Notes under the pieces: generated by a model
What the model saw: the letters and a program-made list of their open reading frames with translations, nothing else
Database searches by the model: none
Told to the model about the DNA's origin: nothing
Assembly: GCA_036874045.1 (NCBI GenBank)
Contig: CM072341.1
Coordinates: 9,560,501-9,624,500, forward strand
Length of the DNA stretch: 64,000 bases
Reading direction: 5' to 3'
From: Cymodocea nodosa
Taxonomy: Eukaryota > Streptophyta > Magnoliopsida > Alismatales > Cymodoceaceae
Program-made: the position numbers and the translations under genes
Part shown: positions 45,730 to 59,339 of the stretch, piece by piece
How positions within the stretch are numbered: position 1 is the stretch's first letter
Layout of the letters: each line of letters opens with the position of its first letter

Positions 45730-48272
45730 TCTTTGTCTTTGAAAAATACTGATCAGAGTGTCTGAAATTTGCTTTGCAATTTCTGTACTAACTCTATTTA
45801 TCTGATCAAGTACTGCTTGATCTAAATCATTTTGTGAAACTTGTGATGGTTGCTATAAAAATTCAAAATGGATGTCTGTATTTATACATGTATTTGTATC
45901 TGTATGTATATCTTGTTCTGTAAATTGTGTTGATTATGGCTGTGTTTGTCGATCCTGTTGTTGTTGTTGTCTAAGGATAGGTGTATCTGCTTCCTAGTAT
46001 TTGTGGAGTTCCTTTGCAAAGAAAGATCTTGACTTTAATCTCTTCTATAGCCAAGGTGTAATATCTGTTTGACTTGCCACAATTCTCAAAATCCTATCAC
46101 TATAAAATAATTTACTCTGCAAATGTAAGATATGAGAAACAAAAATATCATACCAGTTCACCTATATATGGTTTATTAATGCATATGTAGCATAAAGACA
46201 ACATCTGCCAACTTCTACCCCATGACCAAACCTCTGAAACAATGTAGCATGCAATATTTTGCAATAAAACGTGCTTGGCCATTTAAGTCATTTAGTAATG
46301 TCAATGGTTTGTTGGCAGTTGGATCTTTGGCTAAACTTGTAATGTCTCATCCCAATCAATAAACCTGTTTTCTTTCTGATAATTTAACTCCTTCATTTTT
46401 CAGACCAAGTACTTGATAAAGTAAATCTGGAGTTAAATAGATGTCATTGTCTTGTATATTGGAAACAGGAAGACCTTCTTCCACTATTAAGTTTGAGTAA
46501 AAACAACTGATAAGTTCAGGTATAGCAAGATGGCCTGACTGTTGTGGAAGTAGAGTCAACAAGCCTTGAAATTCAAATAGTTCTCGTATGTGTGCCATCC
46601 CTTCAAACTTAACTGGTTTTAAATATAAAACTGTAAAAGTTTTATATGTCTGAAATTTGTCATAACAGGAATTATTTCTGAATCATAATAGTGTATTTTC
46701 ATCTAAACTCTATTCAGGATTAGGTATTTTCCTATCTTGATGTTTTGAAATGGGACTCATTTCAAAATTATCAGTAGTATCTAAATTTTCAGATCTTTCA
46801 GAACTGGTGGAATTGCCATCAAAACTATTATAAATGTCTGAAGTATCTGGTATTATTGTATCAATAATCTGCTAAAATTCTTCTGTGTTCTTTTGGAAAC
46901 ATTTCAGTAACAATAGTCTCTATAGCAATCTGTATATCAGCAACATGTATATCTATATGTGATCTATTTAACTATCTCTAGATGAAAGAATGTTCTATAT
47001 CTATTTGTAGAATAGAATCATCTTGTATTTCTGAAATTTGTATATGTAAGACATTGGTAGTATCATATTCTATTTGTAACTGTGTATGTTGTTGATTATA
47101 TACATTTATCAACAAGTATACTATATACTATAACAGACATAACCATATATGTAAAATGTAGTTTAAGCAACTATACCAAAACTCAAAAGTCTCTATTCGA
47201 GATACAGTAAGAGGAAGAATATCTGTACATTCCTCTTCAGATGAAATATCTTCAAAATTCATAAACTCAGTGTCTATGTTGTCAAAAATATCATCAAATT
47301 GGATATCATCTATATATGTATCATCAAAATTTCCTACATTCTCTCTTTCCATATGAAAAGAATGTGTGCTTGCAGCATTTTGTGAAAAATTGTCTATTGT
47401 ATTAAAAGATACATTATGCACTAATGTGACACAATACCTTAGAGTATATGCTTGTAAGCCAATATTTGTCACATCTGTTGGGATTCCTGACAAAAATGTC
47501 TGTCCAGCTTCTGCAATGGAACATAGTTTTCCATTTTTCACTGATTCTTCTTTTTGCTGTAATATTCCTTGTACACCTGCAGTTAGTCTAAAATATTCAA
47601 TTGTCTTTTCTTTTTCCAACTATATGTCTGCAGTGTTTCAGGTTGTTCAGGAGGTTCTAAAATTGTCTTAATTTCTCCTGTTAAAGGCACCTGGGGTCTT
47701 GATGGTCCTTCACCATGATGCCTAGGTTGTAATAATGGAATATAGAGTTTTAAGCTTTCAACCTCTACCATTTTGAGTTGATAAACTCTTTGTCCTTCAC
47801 TTCGAAGGCCCATTTTCTTAATGGCAATTTGTTGTTCATCTAGACACTATTTAATGTTATCTAAAACAGCTAGGGGAAAATAATGTTGGGAATACAAGGA
47901 TTGTAATTCCCTGTTTGCATTTTCGATCATTGGTCCCCACTTCTTTCCGTAGTAAGTGATAGACTGTACTGATGTCTCTTGTACATGTCCAGAACTTACA
48001 ACCGTAGGGTTAGGTTGTAAATTTATTTTCCATAAATGCAATGCGGAAAGTTCAGTCTATTTTAGTCTAAACTGTGTTTCAGCATAATTGTGAATAAATT
48101 TCCAACAGAAATTTTTCTCATCTTGAACAGCTTTTCTGATTTCGTGTAGTACTTCGTTTGAAAAAGTGTATCTGTAGTAGATGTCGTTGATTTCACTCTG
48201 TATTTTCTGTAATTCCATCTCTCTTTTATGCACTTTTGTCATTCTACCACGTCCTCTTCCACATCTTGACAT
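45730..48272 (-). pseudogene. ORF3 of Copia-3, decayed, with duplicated N-terminal block
   Basis: Start at ATG 48272 (MSRCGRGRGRMTKVHK), a basic Gly/Arg start like ORF3 of Copia-1/2. The block IYYRYTFSNEVLHEIR (about 48190) is followed by a second one, LYSQHYFPLAVLDNIK (about 47890), with MGLRSEGQRVYQLK after it. Both match the single IYKYYFF...LNEVR...MGIRSKFDREYRMK block of Copia-2, so this ORF carries a duplication. Later come FEFQGLLTLLP, ELISCFYSNLI and YQVLGLKNEGV (46570-46390). Frameshifts (near 47620) and many stops are present. A Gln/His-rich tail near 45950 corresponds to the Gln run in Copia-2. Confidence 0.7.
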
Positions 48273-49230
48273 TATTGATTAATCTTCGCTTTGCACTGTA
48301 GAACTTAGTGGAAGTAAAGATTGTGAAGCTAGGGTTTTACCAAGGTAGAAACACGAAAGGTTATTTGTAAAACATTTATAACTCTTCGAGTTTATAAATG
48401 GATAAATGGATTCAATCATTGAAATCATAAATATAAGATCCGTTACCGATAAATAACTCGAGTGTTTGCAATAACTGTACAAGTTTTACAACCAATAATT
48501 GCAGAATACTTAGCGTAACTATTCATATAAAGAAAATAACTTCAGGCTAAGTGAAAAGTGAGAAAACTCGAAGACTTATGATAACTGTTCGAGTTTCTTG
48601 AAGGAATAGGTGTGAAAAGTCGAAGAGTTAAACAAAACTGTCCGAGTTTCGATTGAGACATTATAAGGCGGTGAAATTCAACACGTGCATAATTTGAACT
48701 TTAAGGTGTTCAAAAAGTTTCGGAGACTTATAAACCTAACTATCCGATGCTCAGGTGCAATTCGGAGAGTTACAGATAACCTTCTGAAAGATAGCTTAAG
48801 TCAATCTTCCAGATCACGACACGTGTACTTAAGTAGTTTTATAATAAAGAGATGTTTCAGATAGTTACAAATCCAACTTTCCAATGCCCAGACGCAGTTC
48901 AGAGAGTTACAGATAACTTACCAAAAATCTACTTAAGTCATGCATTATGGTTTGGACATGTGTACTTCAAGAAATAATAAAATAATCTATTGAACGCTCT
49001 AAAACACAACTGTCTGATACTTGCAATATAACTTGTCGAAACAATAGAGAATTCGGATACTTAAGAATTAAAAACCTACAAGTCACCGATAGTTCAGAAA
49101 TGTACTTAATTAAAGTGTATTTCCTCAAATTATGCAGATTCTTTCATGAAAACATATAATAGTTCATAAGAAATGAAATATTATATGAGAAATTGCTCCT
49201 CCTACATAAATGTAGTGTAAAGAATCTATG
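48273..49230 (-). promoter_or_regulatory. Gypsy-LTR-like segment and repeat cluster upstream of Copia-3 ORF3
   Basis: 48700-49200 aligns in the same direction with the first half of the Gypsy-2 LTR (about 7310-7810): TACTTAAGAATTAAA, CAGAAATGTACTTAATTAA, TTATAATAAAG and the TCCGA / CGGAGAGTTACAGATAACC motifs. Next (48500-48660) are ACTCGAA-type repeats identical in kind to those of the Copia-3 LTR. A polypurine-like GTAGGAGGAGCAATTT (about 49200) precedes it in the element's direction. So the order is polypurine tract, LTR-like U3, ORF3. Confidence 0.6.
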
Positions 49231-50296
49231 GCGTACTTAATGTGGGTTGCCAAGCCCTAAGTAGATTTGGCTTTAAAAGGTCAAATAGCTTACATAAAGA
49301 GGATGCTAAGCCTTAAATAGATTTGAGTCTCTCTTTTTCTTTTCTTTTTTTTTAATTTAATTTGAATTAAATACAGAAATAAGTAGTAGAGTTAACAATT
49401 TAGACTTTCTAGCTTTTATCTTATGCAGTTTACAAAAGATAATTCATAAAGATATACCTACAAAAACTTAAAAAGAATTCAATAATTAGTACACAAACTT
49501 AAGACAATAAATATTGTACATTATGTGTAAAGAGTAGATAATAACAAAAAAAAAAATAACAAGGATTATATGCACAGATTATGGCAGGATTGTTGTAACA
49601 CCTTGAAAGATAAATTAAGCTTGAGTACCTTGCCCTCCCTTCTTTTTTTTTTATTCATATAGATATTTTATGTATTACCTCCCATAATATCATCTTTTTA
49701 CATGATCACAATCCCTTGCTTAGGGGAAAGATAACCAGTTACTCAATGACAAGTGAGAATAGGTAATAATAATTTTTTTTTTTTAAATATAATCTGAATT
49801 ACTTGCAAAATGAGTTTTCAGTCAGCACATCCCAAACCAGTTGGTTTAAGTGACTAGGGTTTAAGATCTCCCAACGAACTTAATTACTCAAGTAATTACA
49901 GACAAAAACAAACAAAAAATAAAAAGAAGATAGTAAATTAAATTAGAGGCAATTGCAAGACTTAATTTTTCTAACAAAATGTTAATAACTTTCCTTTAAT
50001 AAAAAGTACATACTTTCTATGTATTTTCCTGTTAAAATCTCTGTAATAGCATAGACATAAGTAACAAAAATATAGTTGGCACTCATATTGAATCAATTTA
50101 ACTTTCCTTAAGTAATCTTTTATGATTTTTTCTTAAATAAATTGACTTCAATAAAAATCAGAATTTCATAAATTCTTAACTACCAGAAAATTGTAATTTG
50201 AAAATAGATATTTTATTATTTTTTTTTTTTTAATGATAAAGACATTAAATTCTAAAACTACCTTATAACAAACCAAAATACAATGAACATGACCAT
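49231..50296 (-). other. Post-pol spacer of Copia-3
   Basis: Noncoding, AT-rich, with several long T or A runs (49640, 49775, 50220). A diverged match to the conserved module of Copia-2 is visible at 49800-49890 (GGGATGTGCTGACTGAAAAC on the minus strand). Confidence 0.6.
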
Positions 50297-53263
50297 TTAA
50301 ATATCAGATAACCTACAGATACCAAGTTCTAATCGTAATTTTGAGAAAGTATTTTCATCTAAGGGTTTTGCAAATAGATCGGCTAATTGTTCTATGGTAG
50401 GAACAAAATTTAATACTATTTTTCCTTTTATAAAATTATCCCTTAGAAAATGATGTCGAACTTCTATATATTCTGCTTGTGAATGTAACATAGGATTTTT
50501 AGATAAACTTATTGCAGAACTACTATCACAGAAAATCTTAGTTGATTCATAGTCTAAATTAAAATCTTTTAAGGTTTGTCTGATCCACAGGATTTGAGCA
50601 CACCAAAGTGCAGTAGCTATATATTCAGCTTCAGTTGTAGATAATGCTACACAATTTTGCTTTTTGCTGAACCATGATACTAAAGAATTACCTAACAATT
50701 GACAAGTTCCACTAGTGCTTTTTCTTTCAAACTTACAACCTGCAAAATTAGCATCACTATAACCTACTAAGTTTAAAGAACTGTGTTTAAAGTAAAATAG
50801 TCTGAAATTGATGGTTCCTAATAGATATTTAAAAATTCGTTTAACAACAAGTAGGTGTGATTCCTTATGATTAGATTGATATCTAGCACAAGTACACACA
50901 CTAAACATAATATCTGGTCGGCTAGCTGTTAAATAAAGTAATGAACCAATCATACTTCTATATTGTTTTACATCTACAGTTTTTCCAGAGTCATCTTTAT
51001 TCAACTTGGTGATAGTACTCATTGGTGTATTCTTTGTTTTAGTGTTGTCTAAACCAAACCTCTTTAATAAATCTTGAGTATATTTTTCTTGTGAAATAAA
51101 AGTACCCTGATCTAATTGCTTAATTTGTAAGCCTAGGAAAAATGATAGTTCACCCATCATACTCATTTCAAATTGATTAGCCATGTCTTTCAAAAAGGAC
51201 TCAACTAATTTATCATTTATTGCTCCAAATATGATGTCATCTACATAGATTTGAACTACTAATATATCTTTTTCGATCTTTTTGATAAAAAGAGTGTGAT
51301 CTGCCTTTCCCATAGAATACCCTTTTTCCATAAAAAATTTAGATAATCTTTCATACCAAGACCTAGGAGCTTGTTTAAGGCCATATGGTGTCTTCTTAAG
51401 CCTGTAAACATATTCAGGATGTTTTGAATCTTCAAAACCTGGAGGTTGTTTTACATACACTTCTTCTTTTATATATCCATTTAAAAAAGCAGTCTTAACA
51501 TCCATTTGATATAATTTGAAATCCATATAACAAGCATAAGATAACAAAATTCATATTGATTCTAGTCTAGCAATAGGAGCAAATGTTTCATCATAGTCAA
51601 TTCCTTCCTCTTGCTTGTAACCTTAAGCAACTAATCTAGCTTTATTTTTAACTATATGTCCATCTTGATCTACTTTGTTTCTAAATACCCACCTTGTTCC
51701 TATTATGGACTGATTTTCAAGTGATGGAACTAGATCCCATACCTCATTTCTTATAAATTGATTTAGCTCATCTTGCATAGCTAAATACCAAAATTCATCT
51801 TCTAAGGCATCTTCTATTTTCTTAGGTTCTAGCAAACAAACAAATGAATAAGCACCACAAATGTTGACTATTGATAACCGAGTCCTAACTCCTTGATTAG
51901 GATTGCCTATAATCTGATCAATAGGATGAGATGAAGCATAACGCCAATTTCTATGTTGTTCCACATTTTCTATAGGTATGACATTATTTTCTTCTAAATT
52001 TTCATCATTCGAACTTAGATTTCTTATTCCGTCAGATAATCTATCAATTTCTCTGTCAACATCATTTGGTACTATTTATAGGAGAATTTTTGATCAAAGT
52101 TTTTAGCATGTCTTAAATCTAAATGAGAATTTTCATGAAATTTTACATGCAGGGTTTCCTCGATGGTTTTTGTTGATTTACTATAAACTCTATATGTTTT
52201 ACTTCTAATGGAATAACCAACAAAAATACCTACATCCGACTTGGCTTTAAATTTGTCTCTTCGTTCCTTAGTGTTTAAAATAAAACACTTACAGCCAAAG
52301 GGTTTTAAATAACTTATTTTGGGAACCCTGTTATACCATATCTCATAGGGAGTTTTATCTAAAATTGGTCTTAGATGTACTCTATTTATAACATAGCATG
52401 CTGTATGAACTGCTTCTGCCTAGAGAAATAGGGGTAACTTATTTTCATTTAACATGGTTCTGGACATTTCCTGAAGTGATCTATTTTTACGTTCTACTAT
52501 CCCATTTTGTGAAGGAGCTCTTGGAAATGAGTACCTATGATCTATGCCTAATTCTTCACAAAAGATGTCCATTTGATCATTATCAAATTCTGTACCATGA
52601 TCACTCCTAAGTTTTTGAATTTTAACATTTTGCTCATTCTGAACTTTATTACAGAATATTTCAAATATTTCAAAAACTTCAATTTTATTAGCTAGAAAAT
52701 AGACCCAAGTGAATCTAGAATAGTCATCAACTAGTACAAAAGCATAATGTTTACCTCCTAGACTGGTTGTTCTAATAGGTCCAAATAAATCCATATGCAC
52801 TAGTTCTAATACTCTTTTGCTTGTTATTTCATTTAAGCTTTTAAAGGATGTTTTATGTAATTTACCTAGTTGTTAATTTTGCAATTAAGCAAGCATTATC
52901 TTTAATAATATCATAAGGCAAATTTAGAATACAAACAGATCCTTTCTTGTATACAGTGAATAAAATTTCGTTTGTAGACATGTCCATAATTTTACAAGAA
53001 TCTTTTTCAAAAATTACTCTGTAAATCTTCATTGAAATAGGAACACTCAATAAATTAAAACCTAAGTTTTCCACTAATAAGACATCATTTATAAAGCATT
53101 TCTCAATTACCTGAACCTTGCCAGACCCAAGGATATTTGTTTTTCTTTTATTTCCAAAGGTAACTTGTCTATTCTTGGTCTTTGTTATTTCTGTAAGTAA
53201 TCGTATATCTCCAGTCATGTAGCTGGATGCTCCACTATCCATTATCCATTTTGATTTTTGTAC
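50297..53263 (-). pseudogene. Copia-3 pol: protease, integrase, RT, RNase H
   Basis: Protease WIMDSGASSYMTG (about 53250). An internal deletion near 52860 removes most of GAG-pre-integrase. Integrase follows with VHMDLFGPI, DHGTEF and IVERKN (52800-52440). There are frameshifts between about 52440 and 51964. The RT-RNase H part 51547-50297 is an intact 416-codon frame with [47 protein letters not shown] and [10 protein letters not shown]. Here the Gln that is a stop in Copia-1 and Copia-2 is preserved. The end is CRLSDI at 50297. Confidence 0.9.
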
Positions 53264-53274
53264 CTACAAAATAG

Positions 53275-55251
53275 TCAAAAAGAGATTTTATCTCTTGGAA
53301 CCCATTTTTGAGTGGGTCTAAGAATTTTAAAGAGAGTCATATCAAAATAATCCATATTTTTAGACTTCAACTTATCTATTTTCTGATAATTATTCTTGTG
53401 TTCCTTTCTCTTAGTGTTATAATTATCAGAACATTTTTCTCTATGTAAATCAGAGTTGAAATTTTCATTTCTAACATTACTTGATTTCCAATATCCGATA
53501 TTCTTTAAATATGAAGAAAATTGATCAAGAATATTAAAATTCTCAAATGTCTTAGCTTGATTCTTCTGAAGATTTCTTTTGAAATTCTTGCATCGTGTGC
53601 TATCATTTGTATGCTGCATTTTATCAACTTGCACATATTTTTCTCCCTTTTTAATCACACACGGAATAGTTTTTCTCTTACTATTCTTAGTACTGGAAAT
53701 AAAGACATTACTTTTAGCAATATCATCATGTAATATATAATTTTCAGAAGATGCATTGTGTAAACCAATACCATGTTTTTCTACATTTGATATTTTACTA
53801 CTTAGTTCATTTGTTATAGTTTGACTATTATTCCATTTACTTAATATAGCATTTTGATCGCAGACTTTAATCTTTAACACATCAATTTCTGAATTTAAAT
53901 TAGTAATAGTCAGTTCCAGTTTTTCAATTTCACAAATCATTTTCTTCTTATCAGCAATTAAATTTTCACAATCAGCATGCAATTTTATTTCTATAGCAGT
54001 GAACTTTAAAATTTCCTAAGCATGCCTTTGATTTTCTTCTTTAAATTTATTCAACGTAGAGTTCAAAAAATCAATCTTATTTTCAGATTCATCTAGCATT
54101 TTCTTAGTGTCCTTTCTTTCTATTTTGACTTTCTTATATTTTCTGGCTAGTCTATTGTATTCAACAAGTAATCCATCAAAACTATCAAAATTTGCATTTT
54201 GATCAGAGGATACCTCACTGGATTTTTCTATAAAGCATACATTTGCCAGATTTTCTTCTGAATCTAATGTTGATGAGGATTCATTGTCTGATGTTGAATC
54301 CTTTGTTTCTTCACTTTGTGAAGCTGAAGAGTCATCCCATGTCACTTTAAGCGCCCTTCTCTTTCTGAATTTCTTATTCCTAAAATTCCTCCTCGAATTC
54401 TTCTTATCTTTGTTGAGAGGACAATCAGTTTGAAAGTGACCCGGCCTGTTGCACTTGTGGCATATACTTTTGTCTTTCGTGAATGACTTCTTCTCCATAT
54501 CTCCAAATGTCTTTGCTGACTTGAAGTTCCTGCGTTTCTTCAACAGATTTCTAAATTTTTTAGTCAACAATAGTAAATTATCGTTAGAATCACTAGTGAC
54601 TTTTGAGACTTTATCAGCCTCAAAAGCCAGATCCCTTCTATGATTTTTCCCTTTTGGATCTAAATGTTGTACTTCATAGGCTATTAGATTTCCTATGAGA
54701 TCATCAAGAGTATATGTATTTAAGTCTTTGGACTCTTCAATAGATGTAGTCTTTTGAGCCCAAATTTTAGTTAAAGATCTAAGGATCTTTCTTACCAAGT
54801 CTCTTTCCTCAAATTTCTTACCTAAAGATTTTAATGAATTTACAATTTCAAGAAAACGGGAAAACATGTCAGAGATACATTCATTTTCATGAATTTTAAA
54901 AAGCACTAACATATTGATCTTAGATTCCTTGACCTGATTAGTACCTTCGTTGGCAACTTCTAAAGCATGCCATATCTTATATGTAGTTTGATATGCAGAA
55001 ACTTTATTAAATTGATCATGAGATAAAGCACAAAACAAGATGTTTAAACCTTTAGCATTCAGTGTCATTCTCTCCTTTTCATCAAAAGTCCAAGTATCAT
55101 ATGGAGTCATAACTAACACTATAGGATTGCTAATTATATGCCATAATTTGAAATCGATTGATTGAAAGAATACTTTTATCCTATATTTCTAGTAGTCATA
55201 ATTACTACCTTCGAACATAGGAGGACGATTAGTGGTCTGTCCTTTAGTCAT
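53275..55251 (-). pseudogene. Copia-3 gag
   Basis: One frame of 659 codons from ATG 55251 with two in-frame stops: one at a Trp position of the N-terminal Y.YW.KYRI motif, one at about 54018. N-terminal NRPPMFEGSNYDY and FFQSIDFKLW, capsid block QVKESKINML, CCHC knuckle CHKCNRPGHFQTDC at about 54462-54421. The tail has ALKVTWDDSS, then a long coiled-coil-like region (KKMICEIEKLELTITNLNSE). It ends TQKWVPRDKISF before a stop at 53277, with protease in another frame. Confidence 0.88.
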
Positions 55252-55414
55252 AATTAAGATTTCAGAATTGTCCATTTTAAACAGATGATCTGAAGTAAAT
55301 GACAGGAAAAACTGATTCCTAAATAGAGAATTGAAGGCTTTTCAGATGTTTTAAACAATTTAAGTGCACCGATACTAGTTGTAGCAGATCGTAGTAAATA
55401 AGTGAAAAACAACA

Positions 55415-55426
55415 GCTTTGATACCA
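55415..55426 (-). other. Primer-binding site of Copia-3
   Basis: Minus strand TGGTATCAAAGC two bases inside the LTR end, initiator-Met type. Confidence 0.92.
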
Positions 55427-55428
55427 AT

Positions 55429-56629
55429 TGTAGGATCATCTATATCACAAGAGGGGGGTAAATTGTGTCTTTAGCAATTAAATACTAGCGAATAAAACAA
55501 GAGCACAAAACACTCGTAAATGAAATTCTATTCTTTTATTTCAAGACAGAATTTACAATATCTTTTCAGCTCAATTCCCTTCTTGACGGTTTTGATACAT
55601 AAATGTTTGATATACAATTCAAATATAACAATGAAGCACTTATTGAAAACTAATTTCGAATTGTATAAAACCTGATCTTTCTTTGTCTTTGCTCAGCTTC
55701 TATATCTTTTCTTCTCCAATTATCAAATTTCCAGACTTCTTACGTTTGCAGCTCCTTTTCTAAAATTGCTTGGAATTTCAAACTTCTTCTAATGTTGGAG
55801 AATTTTTCAGAATATGAATATTCAAACTTAACTTTTTAGTTAGGGATCCGGATTGAATATTCAGACTTGGCTTTTGAGATTGGGATCCTTTGTTGTAATG
55901 TAGCTCGTACTCTCTATTTGTAGTCGAACTCTGTTGTCTTTCACATTCAGCATGTTCATCCACTTGATCCACAATCCATAATCCACGAACTAATTTTCTC
56001 TTTAATCCAAATTACTTTCTATTTGAATTTCCACTTTCTCCACTAACATTTTTGAATTTCCACGATCTCCACTTCGTAGATTCACCGAAACATTATCTTC
56101 TTGGAGTCTTATAGAATATCTTCTAAGTCTTCGATTTAGTCGAACATTTATCCTTTAAGTCTTGTTAAAACTCGAACACTTATCCTTTAACTTTTCGAGT
56201 TTTTGTGCACCTACAAAACACGTGACTAAACAAGGAAACTTATCTGTTCGTTAGTCCTTACAAAACTCGAACAGTTATCTATCCATGCATAGAAAAACTC
56301 GAACACTTATCTAACTATTCGATTTTTTTCATTACCAAACGCACATGGAAAACATGTGACAACTTAAAACATTAAAAGCACACATGTAGATAACTTAACT
56401 ATACGAGTTTTTAACATAAAGTATTTGACAAAAATGAAACATTAACTATCCGAAAGTTTAACTATTGCAAATCTAACTCTTCAAAAATCTTTAATTTATC
56501 CGACATAAAGATGAAACTTTCCGATAATCTATTAACTATTATACTTAGAGAAATATACTTAGAAAATATTATGTAGACTTATTTAAAAACGTTAATAAAG
56601 CATATATCATCAAAATTAAATACCTAACA
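55429..56629 (-). repeat. 5' LTR of Copia-3
   Basis: 1,201 bases, TGTTAGG...CCTACA on the minus strand. U3 carries repeated ACTCGAACACTTATC / CTCGAACAGTTATC motifs (56170-56330) and a CACGTG box near 56219. TATCCGAAAG motifs near 56448 resemble those in the other families. Confidence 0.9.
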
Positions 56630-59325
56630 GTTTTGTTTCCTACTGAACCAAGAAACAAGTGAATGACCAAGCAACTGACATGTCCCACTGGTGCTTTTTC
56701 GATCTGATTTGCATCCTGCATAATCTGCATCACTGTATCCTGCTAATACCAATTGATTCTGTGAAGAATAAAATAAGCCAAAGTCTTTGGTACCCTGTAG
56801 ATATTTAAATATACGTTTAACTGCTTTTAAGTATGATGCTTTTAGAGAGGCTTGATATCTTGCACAAGCACAAACACTAAACATTAAATCTAGTCTACTA
56901 GCTGTTAGATACAAAAGTGATCTAATCATGTCTCTATATTTCTTTTAATCTATTGGAATGCCAGAAATGTCCTTATCAAGTTTTTCATTTAAGTTCATGG
57001 GAGTACCTGCTGCTTTAGATTTATCCATACCAAATTTAAGGAGAATCTCTTTGCAAAATTTTTCTTGATTCAAGAAAATGTCATGCTGAAGTTAATGAAT
57101 TTGTAATCCTAGAAAGAATTTTAACTCTCCCATAAGACTCATCTCAAATTCATTCTTCATTAAGATTTGAAAATCATGACATAGTTTATCATGTGTGGCA
57201 CCAAAAATGATATCATCCACGTAGATTTGAATAATCAACATATGAGAACTTTCAGATTTGATGAATAAGGTGTTATCTGCAGTTCCTATGTTAAACTGAT
57301 TCTCAAGAAGGAAACTCTTCAATTTATGATACCATGCACATGGTGCTTGCTTCAATCCATAGAGAGCTTTATTCAGTTTGTATACATGGTTTGGATTTTC
57401 TTCATCTTCAAAACCTGGTGGTTGTTTTACATATACTTCTTCTTGCAGAATGCCATTAAGAAATGCACTTTTAACATCCATCTGATAAAGCTTGATTTTC
57501 ATACTGCTTGCAAAGGCAAGTAACATTCTAATTGCTTCAAGTCTTGCAACAGGTGCAAAAGTTTCTTCATAGTCGATCCCTTCCTGTTGGTTGTATCCCT
57601 AAGCAACAAGTCTAGCTTTATTTCTAATAATACTACCATTATTATCAAGTTTGTTCTTAAACACCCATTTAGTACCAATAATTGATTTTCGATAGGCCTT
57701 TCAATCAAGTTCTAGACTTCATTTTTCTTGAACTGATTTAGTTCCTCTTGCATGGCCATGATCCAGTATTCATCATTGTAGGCATCTTCAATTGTTGAAG
57801 GTTCAAGTTCAGACACAAAAGCACAATAATTACAAATATTTTGAATTTTGCTTCTTATTTGAACACCTTGATTTATATTCCCAATAATTTGTCCAATGGG
57901 AAGTTCAGATTTTGTCTTCTATGCTTTTTCTGTCTCAGTAGGTGTAGGCAGTGTTGAACTATCCTTTTTCTAAAGAATTTTTTGATTTATTAATTCACTT
58001 TCACTATCTATTATTAGCCTTTTCAATTTTCCTACCATGTCTTCATCAAAGAATACATTTATTGACTCTTCTACTCTTCTTTCATGTTCAAAATAGACCC
58101 TGTAGGCCTTGCTTCTTGAAAAGTATCCAACAAGTAGAGCAGGATCAGATTTTGCATCAAATTTGTCCTTTTGATCCTTAGTATTAAGCACAAAACAACT
58201 TGATCCAAATACCTTAAAATATCCAACATTTGGTATTTTACCATACCATAGTTCAAAAGGTGTCTTATGTAGGATAGGTCTAAGGTGAGTTCTGTTTATA
58301 GAATAGCATGCAGTATTTACAGCTTCAGCCCATAGAGACTTTGGTAGATCAGATGCATTAAGAATTGTCTTTGCCATTTCTTGTACTGATCTATTCTTCC
58401 TCTCTACAACTCCATTCTGAGCAGGAGTTCTTGGACATGAGAATTCATGCAGTATGCCAAAAGAATTACATAATTCTTCAAATTCTGAATTTTCAAATTT
58501 ACCTCCATGATCACTTCTAATCTTCACGATTGATCCTTTTTCATTTTGAATTCTAATACAAAGATGTTTGAATTCATCACAGGCTTCATTCTTGTGTGTT
58601 AAGAAAATAACCCAAGTGAATCTTGTATAATCGTCAACTACCACTAAGGTATATTTTCTTCCTCCTAAACTAGTTGTCTATGTAGGACCAAACAAGTCCA
58701 TATGCAATAGATCCAATGGTTGACGTGTGGCAATGTCTTCAATACTCTTATGTGCTAATTTCTTTTGTTTTCCAATTATACAGTCACTACACAATTTATC
58801 TCTCTTGAATTTGAGCTTAGGCACACCTCTAACAAGATCATGTTTGGTCAATTTTCTTCTAAGTCTCATGTTTGCATGATTTAATCTTTTATGCCATAAC
58901 CATTCATCTTCATTAAAAGCAACTAAACATGCATCACTAGATATAATATCACATGGAAATTCCAAAGTATAAATTGAATTATTTTTATATCCAGTAAATT
59001 TGATTTCATGTGTATCCTGTTGTAATATAAAACAGTTTTCTGCAGTAAAAAGTATATTGTAACCCTTGTCACATAATTGACCTACACTTAGCAGATTCTA
59101 TTTTAAACTATTTACATGTAAAACATTTTCTATTTTTCCATTTTCAGAAGCAACATTTCCTATGGCAGTAATTCTACATTTTTCATTGTTACCAAACTTA
59201 ACAGATCCTAAATTTATTGATTTAACAGATTCCAGAAGTCTTTTCTTACCTGTCATATGCTTTAAGCAACCACTATCAATGATCCACTTGGACGTTTGAG
59301 CTTTCTTGTCCATGCAGTCTTGCAA
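56630..59325 (-). pseudogene. Copia-4 pol, 3'-truncated in RNase H
   Basis: Protease WIIDSGCLKHMTG (about 59280; Cys for the usual Ala after SG). GAG-pre-integrase WLWHKRLNHANMRL and CSDCIIGKQ; integrase LHMDLFGPT, DHGGKFENSEF and VVERKN; RT with [11 protein letters not shown] and [11 protein letters not shown] (about 57220). RNase H runs YSDADYAGCKSDRKSTSGT...SRKQNC and stops at the Copia-3 LTR. Stops near 59098, 58677, 57968, 57092 and 56945, and one frameshift near 57690. Confidence 0.9.
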
Positions 59326-59339
59326 GTCATGTTGAAATT

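Larger units (their letters stand above)
44785..56629 (-). mobile_element. Copia-3: Ty1/copia element with ORF3, inserted in Copia-4
   Basis: On the minus strand: 5' LTR 56629-55429, primer site, gag, pol, spacer with a gypsy-LTR-like segment, ORF3, polypurine tract, truncated 3' LTR 45431-44785. The 5' end lies exactly in the RNase H frame of Copia-4. The other flank should be the rest of Copia-4 but is Gypsy-2 RT, so the end of the 3' LTR, the rest of Copia-4 and the upstream part of Gypsy-2 were lost together. Confidence 0.88.
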
